This document shows positions 34,247 through 42,876 of a stretch of DNA of 64,000 nt, one piece after another. Origin of the DNA: Gemmata massiliana. Lineage in GTDB: Bacteria; Planctomycetota; Planctomycetia; Gemmatales; Gemmataceae. Under the pieces are notes generated by a model. The model worked only from the letters and a program-made list of their open reading frames with translations, did not search any database and was not told where the DNA came from. Where the stretch lies: assembly GCA_000531095.1 (NCBI GenBank), contig HG799462.1, forward strand, positions 1,434,894 through 1,498,893. Direction: 5' to 3'. A program made the translations under genes and the position numbers. Position 1 is the stretch's first letter, and every line of letters begins with the position of its first letter.

Positions 34247-35596
34247 TTAGGCTCCAATGATGTACCCGCCCGTTGATCCGCCCCCGCCGCCCGCGTCCTG
34301 GTGCTGAATGGGACCGATGTCCCGGTAGTTCGCACCGGCCCCGCCCGGGAACGTCACCGGCAGCCCGAGGGCACGCAACAGGGCGCCGGCGCCCGCGGTC
34401 GCGTTGAGCCGGAAGTCCCCGCCCGCCGCGTTCACGAACGCGGACCCGCTCAGGTTGATCGGGTCCAGGTCGCGGACGTTGGACCCGAGGCGCCCCGACG
34501 TGTTCCCGAAGTCCGCGCAGTTGACCACGAACGGGTTCGACGAGTTCCCCGCGTACCCGTTCACCAGGTTCCCCTCGGCGATACAGTTGTACGCCGCGCT
34601 CTCGGCCGCGTTCGACAGGTTGAACCCGACCCGCGCGTTCCCGTAGGCGATACAGTTGTAAAATTTCCGGCTCGCCGAGAACCCGTCCGTGCTGGCCCCC
34701 GTGTTGTTGAACGAGATCGAGTCCCGAACCGTGCCCGCGCCCTGGAACGGGGTGAAACTGTTGTTCCAGGCGACGCACCCCACAATGTGGTAGTAGTTGC
34801 ACGAGTAGGCGCCCGAGTTCCCGGTGAACTCGCAGAACGCGGCCTCCGAGATCCCGGTCGCGGCGTTGTCCGTCGCGCCGCTGGCGGTGAAGTTCATGAA
34901 CTTGCACCGCCATACGCTCCCGCGGTGCGTACACCCGCTCCCCAGCGTGATGTTGTTCCCGTCGAAGATGATCGACTCGAGCAGCGCGTAACTCGTGCTG
35001 GAGACGATGTTCGTGCTCGACAGGCTCGAATCGAGCTGGATCGTCGGGCGGTTCGCGTCCCAGTTGCGCACGCGCCGGGTGGTGTCGTAGCCCGAGTAGT
35101 ACACGCCGTTGACCGGCGAGATCCGCCCCCCGGCAACCGAGATCGTCGCCGACGTGATGACGAACGGGAGCGCGTTGTACTTGTAAAAGACGATGTTCCC
35201 GGACACCAGCACGCTGTTGAACGCGCCCCCCGGGGACGCGAGCGCCCCGCCCATTTTCAGGGTCGCGCCGGTCCCCACGACCAGCCCGGTCGAAGCATCC
35301 ACAACGACGGCCGTGGCGCTGGTGCGCGAGATAATCTGCACGTACCGGCGGGTGATGCCCCCGGTTCCGCCCTCAATGCAGATCCCGTTGCCCACGCAGT
35401 TCGCGGGGAAGTTCGCCGTGGCGCTCGTGATGGTCGTCGAGGTATTCGTCACGGCATCGGTCACCGCGATCTGGGGCGATGCCTGCTGGGAGTAGTCCGT
35501 GTTCCCGGTCCCCAGAGCGTTCGTGTTGAAGCTCCCGCCGTTCGAGTCGTCCCCGTCTACTCTCACTTCCCACACCGTGTTCGCGTTGAACGCCAT
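34247..35596 (-). CDS. Right-handed beta-helix protein, tailspike candidate
   Basis: 449 residues. The middle half has short repeating strands with stacked Asn/Cys/Ser (VWRCKFMNFTASG, AFCEFTGNSG, YHIVGCVAWNNSF, FYNCIAYGNARVG, AYNCIAEGNLVNG), the pattern of a pectate-lyase-like parallel beta-helix. A poly-Gly tail ends it. In phages such proteins are receptor-binding tailspikes, often with polysaccharide-degrading activity. The place in the tail module supports this; no catalytic residues are assigned. Confidence 0.65.
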   Translation of the reverse strand: MAFNANTVWEVRVDGDDSNGGSFNTNALGTGNTDYSQQASPQIAVTDAVTNTSTTITSATANFPANCVGNGICIEGGTGGITRRYVQIISRTSATAVVVDASTGLVVGTGATLKMGGALASPGGAFNSVLVSGNIVFYKYNALPFVITSATISVAGGRISPVNGVYYSGYDTTRRVRNWDANRPTIQLDSSLSSTNIVSSTSYALLESIIFDGNNITLGSGCTHRGSVWRCKFMNFTASGATDNAATGISEAAFCEFTGNSGAYSCNYYHIVGCVAWNNSFTPFQGAGTVRDSISFNNTGASTDGFSASRKFYNCIAYGNARVGFNLSNAAESAAYNCIAEGNLVNGYAGNSSNPFVVNCADFGNTSGRLGSNVRDLDPINLSGSAFVNAAGGDFRLNATAGAGALLRALGLPVTFPGGAGANYRDIGPIQHQDAGGGGGSTGGYIIGA

Positions 35597-35599
35597 GAT

Positions 35600-35974
35600 T
35601 CACCCCACCAGGTACGAACGGGGGTTGACCGCGATCTTCCGGACCAGGGGGCCGAGCTGGTCGTTCGCGGCAATCATCCCCTTCACCACCACGAGCACCC
35701 GCAACAGCGCGATGACATCGTGGTTCGTGAGCTGCACCCGCGCGTTGTCGTCGGTCCCGGTGATGCCCTGCGCGGGCACCGCCTGGTAGTCGCTCGGCTC
35801 CCACGGCTCGGCCCGCAGGAGCGCCGCGTCCGTGGTCCCGAGGGTCGCGGCGAGCCCCTGGCCCACCACCGCGTCGAGGGCCGCCGTGGGGACCGAGAGC
35901 ACCCCCGCGAGCAGGTCCGCCGTGGTCCGGATCGTCTCGTCCGTGAACCGCCGCAATACCGGGTTGTCGATCAT
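35600..35974 (-). CDS. Prophage protein, unknown
   Basis: 124 residues, helical, MIDNPVLRRFTDETIRTTAD ... VIALLRVLVVVKGMIAANDQ. No motif recognised. It is packed between the glycosyltransferase and the beta-helix genes. Confidence 0.5.
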   Translation of the reverse strand: MIDNPVLRRFTDETIRTTADLLAGVLSVPTAALDAVVGQGLAATLGTTDAALLRAEPWEPSDYQAVPAQGITGTDDNARVQLTNHDVIALLRVLVVVKGMIAANDQLGPLVRKIAVNPRSYLVG

Positions 35975-35986
35975 GAGCGCTCTCCG

Positions 35987-36583
35987 TTAAGCCGCGAACG
36001 GGCGAACCCGACAGATCACGTCCTCGCACCACACCGGGCCGTCCGGGTACTGCGCGCACGTGGTCGCCGCGAAGTCACAGTCCCCGGTGTACCGCATCCC
36101 GTACCGCCCGAGCTTCTCCGGGTCGTTCGGGAACACCAGGCACGGCGTCCCGAGGTTCCCGGCCCGCAACACGGGCTCCCCCGGCCTCGGGATGAGCGGG
36201 GCCGTCGGGTGCCCGCTCATGCGGAAGATGTGGGGCCGGTCCGGGTTCATCCGGAGCCGCGCCCGCACGCGCGCGATCGCGCCCGGGGTGTACTCGTCGT
36301 CGTCGTCCAGCGCCATCACGTGGGTACCGGATGCCTGGCGCGCGTCGAGCACCCAATTGCGCGCGTGGTGCCTCCACATGCCCCGGGTGCCCGGGTTCTC
36401 GAGGTACTTCCCGGGCAACCCCGTCTGTGCGAGCAGCTCGGCCGCGACCGGGTGGGGGCCGTCGCCGACCAGGAGCACCTCGTCGCCCGGCCCCCACGTC
36501 TGGCCCCGGAGCGAACGGAGGGTCCGCGCCAGCGTCGGGCGGGCCACGGTCGCGATCACCAGTGAGAGCCGAATGTCACCCAT
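35987..36583 (-). CDS. Glycosyltransferase family 2-like protein
   Basis: 198 residues with a GT-A fold start (LSLVIATVARPTLARTLRSL), VLLVGDG and the metal-binding DDDDEY motif in MALDDDDEYTPGAI, followed by TGDCDF. It is shorter than most GT2 enzymes. In a tail module it may glycosylate virion proteins or host surface. It overlaps the next gene by eight bases. Confidence 0.7.
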   Translation of the reverse strand: MGDIRLSLVIATVARPTLARTLRSLRGQTWGPGDEVLLVGDGPHPVAAELLAQTGLPGKYLENPGTRGMWRHHARNWVLDARQASGTHVMALDDDDEYTPGAIARVRARLRMNPDRPHIFRMSGHPTAPLIPRPGEPVLRAGNLGTPCLVFPNDPEKLGRYGMRYTGDCDFAATTCAQYPDGPVWCEDVICRVRPFAA

Positions 36584-37643
36584 GCTTGTACAGCCCCGCG
36601 TTGAAATCCCGCTCCCACCCCTCGCACGTGAAATCGTCCGGGAGCGCCACCCCGAAGCGCGCCGCGAACCGGCGGTACTCGTCCACCGTGCTCGAGTGGT
36701 GCCACAGGAACGCGCCGGACTGCTCGCGCGCCATCGGGATCAGCTCCCACGGCCAGTACGCCCCGCCGAGGTGCTCGCGGATCAGCTCCGCGATCAGCGT
36801 CTCGGCGTCGTACCCGGCGGCCCGCTCGAAGTAGAACGGGCGCGGCTTGTAGAACTCGAGCGCGGCCGGTGCGGTCCACTCCTTCACCCGCATCAGCACG
36901 ATTTCGGTGCGCACCGGCCAGCGCGGGTGATCGCACTTCCGGGTCGCCGTCGCCAGGTCCGCCAGGTCGAGCGCCTTCGCCCCGTCTTGGAGCCAGAACG
37001 GGGCCGTGGGAATGAACCGTTGGGACAGCTTGCACACGTACTCGAGCCCGCGTTCGCGGCCCCACTGGGCGCCCTTGTGGAACGCGGCAATGTCGCCCCC
37101 GCCGTGCCCGATGCGCTCCGGGTTCGTGCTCAGCTCCGCGCCCGGGTACTTCGCACAGATGCGCTCCAGGTCCGCGTGTATCCGCGGGTCGTCGTTGCTG
37201 ATGAGCACCGGGACCGGGCCGCACGTCTCGCGCACGGCCCGGATCTGCACCTCGGCGAGCGCGGCCCACTTGTACACCCCGACCACGATTCCGCACGCGG
37301 GATCGCCCGTGCGGGCCGGCGCCGCCACCTTCTTCGGCGCGTCCGGGTGATGGTCGCACGTGGCGCACGTCCACAGCCCGGACAGCGGGTTCCCGCGCGT
37401 ACAGCGCCCGTCCCCGTTGCCCGGGTGATCGCAGTAGTACGTGCGCCGCGCCTCGTTCGGCCCCGCGCACGTGCTGCACTCGGACTGCAACTCCTTCTGG
37501 TACGGGCACTCGGGCCGGAGCACGGGCAACGTCACCCGGACCGCACCGGCCCGGACGCGCCCCGCGTGCTCCGGGTACCGCTTACTCACGCCCCGGGCCT
37601 TGCGGTCCGCGGTCCGCGCCTGAACCTCCTCGAACTTGGTCAC
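36576..37643 (-). CDS. Glycosyltransferase-like protein with N-terminal Cys-rich region
   Basis: About 355 residues from a GTG at 37643 that has GGAGGA upstream. The first 110 residues hold many Cys (CPYQKEL, CSTCAGP, YYCDHPG, RCTRG, WTCATCDHH), suggesting two zinc sites. The rest has IVVGVYKWAALAEVQIRAV and PVLISNDDPR, like a GT-A nucleotide-sugar domain. It is probably a partner of the overlapping GT2-like gene. The assignment as glycosyltransferase is moderate. Confidence 0.55.
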   Translation of the reverse strand: MTKFEEVQARTADRKARGVSKRYPEHAGRVRAGAVRVTLPVLRPECPYQKELQSECSTCAGPNEARRTYYCDHPGNGDGRCTRGNPLSGLWTCATCDHHPDAPKKVAAPARTGDPACGIVVGVYKWAALAEVQIRAVRETCGPVPVLISNDDPRIHADLERICAKYPGAELSTNPERIGHGGGDIAAFHKGAQWGRERGLEYVCKLSQRFIPTAPFWLQDGAKALDLADLATATRKCDHPRWPVRTEIVLMRVKEWTAPAALEFYKPRPFYFERAAGYDAETLIAELIREHLGGAYWPWELIPMAREQSGAFLWHHSSTVDEYRRFAARFGVALPDDFTCEGWERDFNAGLYKHG

Positions 37644-38911
37644 GGGATGTCCTCCGCGCACATCTGCTCCTCGTTGAAGCAGTTGCAAATGCCCGTGGAC
37701 CACGTGGGGCCACCCGTTTCCGGACCGTCCACCGTCGCCGTGAACTCGATGTAAATGATCCGGTTCACCAGGAAGTCAAAATGCGGTATCGAGATACACG
37801 TGCGCGGGCTGTTGAACACGAACTGCGTCATCCCGGTGCAACCCTTGGACGGGCCGTACCAGACGTTCACCGTCCCGGTTCCGATGATGGTCAAACAGTT
37901 CGTCACGGTCGGGGGCGAGCTGCTCGCGGCGCGATCGTACACGTGCCACGCCACGTCCCCGGCCTTCATGTTCCACGGCAGCGCCCAGCTCGTGCAGCAC
38001 GGGAGCCCCATGTTCGGGGGGCACGCGCTACAGTGCTCCTCGGCCTCCTCCTCGCTCTCCCACGGCCCGCCCGATTGCACGTCCAGCTCGCCCGAGCACG
38101 CCTCCCCCGCTTCCAGTTGCAGGGGGGTGTACGGCGTCCCCGGGTCCGAGTCCTTCGGGCGCGTGCAATACCACCCGGCCGGGCAGCTCGCGCACACCTT
38201 CACGTACAGCACCCGCGAACACGGGTCGTCCGCGTCCTCGACGAAGTCCGGGTAGAAGTCCTTGCGGCGGAACGCGAACGTCACGCACGGGCACACCGAG
38301 CAGTCCTTGCGCCCGACCTTCGCGACCGCCGAGGGCAGATCCCGGGTGAGCGACAAGGAAGGAACGGCCGGGTCGAACGCGACCGTGTACTCGACCTCGT
38401 TAATGGTGATCTTCTGCGTCGTGTCGATCGGCGCGTTCCCGCTCCCGATCTCCTGAACGGTCCAGTAGTCATCGGATTTGGCCGCGACGAGCCACCCGTC
38501 CCCGTTGCAGTCCGTGTCAGGTGATCCGCTCCCGGACCCGTCTCCCTTCGCCGCGAACGCGCGCGGGCGCCGCTTGCTGTCGCCCTCGACGTCGCCCGTC
38601 AGGAGCGCGCTGTAGACGCGCCCCGCGGTCGGCTTCACGGACGCGCCGTTCGTCCCGAGGAGCGTGAGTAGGCAGTCGGTCGGTTCCTTGAGTGGGGCCA
38701 GCTCGTTGCACGCCGGGTCGAGCAGCACAGCCGGGTAGCACTGGTTCCGCACGGCGTCGCCGCCGACCGCGGTGGCGCTGGTGCAGCGGACGAGCACCCA
38801 CGGGGCCGCGCCCGGGCGGAACCCGCCGGCGCGCAGCGTCGCCACGGCCCCCTGGTTGCCCAAGAGTCGCATGAGCCGGTCGCGCGTGTTCTGCCCGAGC
38901 AGGTAATCCAC
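37640..38911 (-). CDS. Cysteine-rich prophage structural protein
   Basis: 423 residues with about 30 Cys, concentrated in the C-terminal half (KDCSVCPCV, VCASCPAGWYC, HCSACPPN, LPCCTSW, ICNCFNEEQMC). The N-terminus is MDYLLGQNTRDRLMRLLGNQ. Many Cys in a virion-like protein suggest disulfide or metal-stabilised domains. It lies between a tail protein and the glycosyltransferases. No known family. Confidence 0.55.
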   Translation of the reverse strand: MDYLLGQNTRDRLMRLLGNQGAVATLRAGGFRPGAAPWVLVRCTSATAVGGDAVRNQCYPAVLLDPACNELAPLKEPTDCLLTLLGTNGASVKPTAGRVYSALLTGDVEGDSKRRPRAFAAKGDGSGSGSPDTDCNGDGWLVAAKSDDYWTVQEIGSGNAPIDTTQKITINEVEYTVAFDPAVPSLSLTRDLPSAVAKVGRKDCSVCPCVTFAFRRKDFYPDFVEDADDPCSRVLYVKVCASCPAGWYCTRPKDSDPGTPYTPLQLEAGEACSGELDVQSGGPWESEEEAEEHCSACPPNMGLPCCTSWALPWNMKAGDVAWHVYDRAASSSPPTVTNCLTIIGTGTVNVWYGPSKGCTGMTQFVFNSPRTCISIPHFDFLVNRIIYIEFTATVDGPETGGPTWSTGICNCFNEEQMCAEDIP

Positions 38912-38919
38912 GGTCCGCC

Positions 38920-40254
38920 TCAGAACGGGAGCAGGGTGTTAAAGTCCACGATGTTGGTCTGGCGCGGCACCCCGCGCAGGAACACGGGCGGCTTGCCCGC
39001 GGGGAGCTTCCCGCCCGCGCCGTCCAACGGGACGGGCGAGGTGAGCGGCTGCCCCTTCTCGTCGTTGAAGTTTTCGGGCTTGAGTGAGACCGTGCCCGTC
39101 GCCTTGTCCTCGCGGTACCAGTAGCGCCCGTAGGCCGCGTCGAGGATGCGCTTGTCCCAGGTGTCCTTGTTGAGCCCGATGGTCCACGTCACCTCGACGA
39201 ACGCGAACCCGTTCTCGAACTTGTTGCCGGTTTCGATGTTCAGGATCTTCGCGCACCGGGGGCGGATGCCGCGCCAGGTGCTCGCGTTCACCGCGTTGTA
39301 CATCGTGACCAGGTACTCGAGGCTGATCGACGCCGCGTTCATCGTGACCCGGAGCACGGGCTTGCTCACCTCGGTCATCGCGGGCGGGTCGAACGGGATG
39401 CCGCCGCTCGACACCACCCCGACGTAGTTCCGCTCGTCCGGGTTCCCGGTGAAATCGGCGAGCGTCTTGTAGAACCCCCACACGGCCCCGCTCCCGATCC
39501 ACCCCCACTCGGCGGCCCCGTCGAGGATGCCCGAGGTGGCGTTCCCGCTCGGCCCGTTCACCCCGCAGTTGCCCCCCACCGTACACTTGTAAACCTTGGA
39601 ACCCTTGATCCGGTAGTCGCCGACCGAAACCGCGCCGAACGCGGCCCACGCGGTCGGGGTGTCCGCGATCCCGACCCCGGTGCCGCTCGGCCCGGCGCCC
39701 GACCCCGCGCTCACGCACACGCCGTCCGCCGTCATCGCGTACACGTTGCCGCCGTTCGACACGATGTCGTTCGGGGTGTACTGCGTGTTCGCAGCCCACG
39801 CCGCGACGGTCGGTACGATGATGTTCCCGAGGCGGTCCACGGGGCGCCAGTCGGTCACCACCTCGGTGCTGTCCTGGCCCGTGAACTGCCACTGCGCGGG
39901 CCGGAGGAGCGGGTTCTCGGGGAACGCGGCCGGGTCGCTCGGGGTGAGCGTGCCCCCGTCCACCGGGTTCACCGACTGCTCCATCTGGGGGCGCGAGTCG
40001 TAAGAGGCGGTCACGTACCACAGGTACGGCGAGTCGTCGCTCTGCTCGACCTCGAGGCCCACGACGACCGCGACCGCGTCCGTGGGGTACGAGGAGCCGA
40101 GGGGCGGAACCCCGGGCGCGTTGCCGACGACCTGGACGCCGTCGTGCGGGTCGTCGGTGATGACCTCGTACCGGCTCGTGTACGTGCGGTGCTTGTCCAG
40201 GGTGTCCTGGCCCCCGCGCCCGGTGAACAGCAGCTCGACCGACAGTACCGACAT
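38920..40254 (-). CDS. Distal tail protein with sugar-binding-like modules
   Basis: 444 residues from the ATG at 40254, which overlaps the tape-measure stop as TAATG. It begins MSVLSVELLFTGRGGQDTL. The middle holds WAANTQYTPNDIVSNGGNVY and VGDYRIKGSKVYKCTVGG, modules resembling the small carbohydrate-binding repeats common in phage tail proteins. The end is KPPVFLRGVPRQTNIVDF. A tail-tip or adhesion role is likely from order and modules. Confidence 0.6.
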   Translation of the reverse strand: MSVLSVELLFTGRGGQDTLDKHRTYTSRYEVITDDPHDGVQVVGNAPGVPPLGSSYPTDAVAVVVGLEVEQSDDSPYLWYVTASYDSRPQMEQSVNPVDGGTLTPSDPAAFPENPLLRPAQWQFTGQDSTEVVTDWRPVDRLGNIIVPTVAAWAANTQYTPNDIVSNGGNVYAMTADGVCVSAGSGAGPSGTGVGIADTPTAWAAFGAVSVGDYRIKGSKVYKCTVGGNCGVNGPSGNATSGILDGAAEWGWIGSGAVWGFYKTLADFTGNPDERNYVGVVSSGGIPFDPPAMTEVSKPVLRVTMNAASISLEYLVTMYNAVNASTWRGIRPRCAKILNIETGNKFENGFAFVEVTWTIGLNKDTWDKRILDAAYGRYWYREDKATGTVSLKPENFNDEKGQPLTSPVPLDGAGGKLPAGKPPVFLRGVPRQTNIVDFNTLLPF

Positions 40255-41424
40255 TACGTCCTCCCGATTCGCGCCCACTTCTGGTTCAACTTCTTCTGCT
40301 CGTCGAGGCTCTTCTCCGCGACCTTCTTCGTTTCCTTTTGGACGTCGAGTTGCTTCTTCGCCGTGTCCTCGGGGCCGTACAGGGTGCGCATCTGGTTCTT
40401 GAGCACGAGCGAGTACGCTTCCTTGCTCCCCTTCTCGAGGGCCTCGCTCAGCTTCCACGACGCGGGCGGGTTCTTATCGTCCGCGCCGAAGTCGCCCTCG
40501 ATCCGGGCCTTACGGTTGTCGCGGCGGGCCGAGATGATCTTGTCATCGAGCCACTTGTTGAACTGCTCCGCGGTGCGGCCGAACGTCCGGAACTGCTCCT
40601 CGCCCCACGCCTGCATCCGTTGGCTCGCGGTCCGGCCCATCTCCTTCCACTTGTCGCCGAACGTCTTCAGCCCCCGGAGCGATTCGTTCATGATCCCGTT
40701 GCGCTCGGCGAACTGGACGAGGCCCTCGGTGATGCCGTTGAACTGGTCCCCGAGGGCCACGAGCGCCTCCATCACCTTGGCGATCCCGATCGCAACGAAC
40801 CCGGCCCCGGCCCGGATCACGTCCCATGCGTTCGCGCCGGCGACGCCGATCGCGCGGAACACGTTGACGATCACCGGCTCGGCCTTGGGCCACTCCTTCG
40901 TGAACCCGAACAGTTCCGTCGCCCAGTCCGCGAGCACGTCGATTGCCGCTTCGATCCACGTGACGATTTCTTCGATCGCCGGGACCACGAGCGACACGAT
41001 GCCGTCCCACGCGATCCCGGCCACCCACTTGACCGTTTCCCACGCGCGCTCGAGCCAGTCGAACACGGGCTGTACCCGGGGCTGAATCCGTGCCCACAGA
41101 CGGGACGCGAGCGCGGTCGTTCCGTCGAAGAACGAGCGCACCCCGCGCCACACGCGGTCGATCCCCCCTTGGATCAGGTCGAACACCGGTTGCATGGCCC
41201 TCAGCGCCGAGGTGCCGAAGTCGGCGAGCATCTCGAGCCCCGGGGCCGCGGCCACCGAGATCGAGCGCCAGAGCTTGCTCCCGAGCGTCTCGAGGCGCTT
41301 GAACGCCCCGCTCGCGGCCGTCGCCTTCTCCATTTCCGCGGTCGTCACCGCGAGCGAATCGGCCATTGATCGCAGTTCGCTCGGCGCCTTACCCAAGAGC
41401 GGCAACAGGCACTTACCACCGTCC
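40254..41424 (-). CDS. Tape measure protein, C-terminal part (gene split by linker artefact)
   Basis: About 390 residues continuing the tape-measure protein: DGGKCLLPLLGKAPSELRSM directly after the linker, then long helical stretches with amphipathic segments (IGVAGANAWDVIRAGAGFVA) and a charged C-terminus. No natural start lies here; a TTG at 41405 is the first possible. The frame differs from the N-terminal part because the loxP-like linker at 41425-41465 intervenes. Confidence 0.75.
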
Positions 41425-42114
41425 TCGTATAACTTCGTATAATCGTATGCTATACGAAGTTATTAATCGCGTGCGTTGGAGCGGGTCTTGGACCTTCCCG
41501 AGCGCGTCGAAGATCTGAAAGAACTGTTCGTCGGCGCGGAGCTTGATGAACTCGTTCGCGTTGAGCCCCAACCCCTTGAACGCGAGCGCGGCTTGCTCGG
41601 TCCCGCGGGCCGCGTCGGTCCCGAGCTTCCCCATCGTGACGAGGCTTTCCAGGAACTCGCGCGTGTCCTCGCCGACCGACTTCGCCACGCCCGCCATGCC
41701 CGTGAACTGCTCGGACGTGAGCCCGAGGGCCTTCGCCATCGCGCCCTGTTTGCTCGTGTCGGCGAGCGTATCGACGATGCTGCCGAGCAGTTCCTTGGCC
41801 TTGCCCGCGGCCGCACTCAGCGCCGAACCGATCGCGCCCCCGATGGCCGCACCGACCGGCCCGCCGATCGCGGTCCCGAGCGTGGCCCCGAGCCCCGCGA
41901 GCGCGCCGTTGCTGGCCCCGTTGAGCCCGGCGATTTGACCCGTGAGCCCTTTGGCCCCGGTCGAGACGAACTTGCCCGATGCGTCGCGCATCCGCCCGTT
42001 GGCGTCCCGGCTCCACTTGTCGATGTCCTTACCCGCCTTCGCGAGCCCGGACGTGAGCCCGTCCGCGTTGGTGGTCAGGATCGCGGACCCGGAAGCAATC
42101 GCGTTGTACGCCAT
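41413..42114 (-). CDS. Tape measure protein, N-terminal part (gene split by linker artefact)
   Basis: Native residues 1 to about 216 from the ATG at 42114 (MAYNAIASGSAILTTNADGL). They include a Gly/Ala hydrophobic stretch (LGATLGTAIGGPVGAAIGGA) and helical repeats, ending in KVQDPLQRTR. The last 17 apparent residues (ITSYSIRLYEVIRGRW) come from the linker. The position between tail chaperones and tip protein, plus the hydrophobic/helical make-up, supports tape measure, which sets tail length. Confidence 0.75.
   Translation of the reverse strand: MAYNAIASGSAILTTNADGLTSGLAKAGKDIDKWSRDANGRMRDASGKFVSTGAKGLTGQIAGLNGASNGALAGLGATLGTAIGGPVGAAIGGAIGSALSAAAGKAKELLGSIVDTLADTSKQGAMAKALGLTSEQFTGMAGVAKSVGEDTREFLESLVTMGKLGTDAARGTEQAALAFKGLGLNANEFIKLRADEQFFQIFDALGKVQDPLQRTRLITSYSIRLYEVIRGRW
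41425..41465. other. loxP-containing linker remnant (likely 454 paired-end adaptor)
   Basis: TCGTATAACTTCGTATA, then spacer ATCGTATGC, then TATACGAAGTTATTA: both loxP arms and the linker flanks are present, with one extra C in the spacer (nine bases instead of eight). It interrupts the tape-measure gene and changes its frame. The opposite orientation and near-complete length compared with the 13-kb copy fit independent leftover linkers. Confidence 0.88.
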
Positions 42115-42115
42115 G

Positions 42116-42520
42116 TCATTTCCGGGGGTTGAGCACCTTGGGCGCCGGCCCCGGGCCGTCCGGGGCGGGCAGTTCCTTTTTCTTCTTCCGGTCCGGGCGC
42201 GGGACGCGCGTGACCTTGGCACCGGGCAGGGCCGCCAGTTGCGCGGCGAGCACCTTCATGCTGACGCGCTGGGGGCCGAACTTCGGGATCAGGTGCTTGG
42301 GCTCGACCTTCGAGCCCATCGCCCGCGCCGTCGCGACGCCCGCGAGCGCGGTCCCGGCCTCGAGCCGGTCCACCGGGAACCCGTGCCGGTCCCGGTACGC
42401 CTTCCAGAACGCGAACTCCGCGGCCGACATCGCGAGCACGTCCGGGAGCGACTTGTGCAGGGCGAGGCACAAATCGCCGACGAACGTTAGCTCGTCGTCG
42501 TCGGCGATGCCCCCTTTCCC
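42116..42520 (-). CDS. Tail assembly chaperone extension (lambda gpT-like), made by -1 frameshift
   Basis: This frame has only a TTG (42472) as possible start but stays open upstream to the slippery site. Read as the product of a -1 slip it continues GGIADDDELTFVGDLCLALH, then AEFAFWKAYRDRHGFPVDR and a Lys/Pro-rich end. In lambda and relatives the G and GT proteins coat the tape measure before tail polymerisation. It ends one base before the tape-measure start. Confidence 0.7.
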   Translation of the reverse strand, partial: GKGGIADDDELTFVGDLCLALHKSLPDVLAMSAAEFAFWKAYRDRHGFPVDRLEAGTALAGVATARAMGSKVEPKHLIPKFGPQRVSMKVLAAQLAALPGAKVTRVPRPDRKKKKELPAPDGPGPAPKVLNPRK

Positions 42521-42837
42521 GGCTCACCGGCGCCCTGACCATCGATCCCGTTGCGCCGGGTCACCTCGATCGCGATCGCGTCCACGAGCAGCCCGCCGAA
42601 CTGTGCCAGATCGCCCGGTTCGAGGAGCGGCCCCCCGTTCTCATCGCACACGGTCATCAGCACCAGGCGCCCCTGGAGTACGAGCCCGCTGCCCGGTTCC
42701 TGGGCGTGCTCGCGGCCCCACGCGAACAGCTCCTGTCGCTCCCCGTAGGAGAGCGGCCGGAGCAGGCACCCGAACCCATCGAACTCGAAGGGCACCGGCT
42801 TCCCCCGGGCGGCCCGTAGCACGTCGTCCTTCGTCAT
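42487..42837 (-). CDS. Tail assembly chaperone (lambda gpG-like)
   Basis: 116 residues, MTKDDVLRAARGKPVPFEFD ... LRPLSYGERQELFAWGRE, acidic and helical, ending in a short zero-frame tail after the slippery site. Size, position before the tape measure and the overlapping -1 frame are all as for siphophage tail chaperones. Confidence 0.75.
   Translation of the reverse strand: MTKDDVLRAARGKPVPFEFDGFGCLLRPLSYGERQELFAWGREHAQEPGSGLVLQGRLVLMTVCDENGGPLLEPGDLAQFGGLLVDAIAIEVTRRNGIDGQGAGEPGKGASPTTTS
42514..42520 (-). promoter_or_regulatory. Programmed -1 frameshift site G GGA AAG
   Basis: On the minus strand the heptamer GGGAAAG lies in zero frame as G GGA AAG near the 3' end of the gpG-like gene. A slip of -1 enters the downstream open frame without a stop. 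It is the same heptamer reported for the phage lambda G/T frameshift. Confidence 0.7.
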
Positions 42838-42876
42838 CGCCTCTCCCGTTTGCGGCCTCGTATCGGACCGGGCGCG

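Noticed and set aside
33242-35596. Retron or diversity-generating retroelement acting on the tail genes
   Set aside because: No reverse transcriptase and no template/variable repeat pair is visible in the window.
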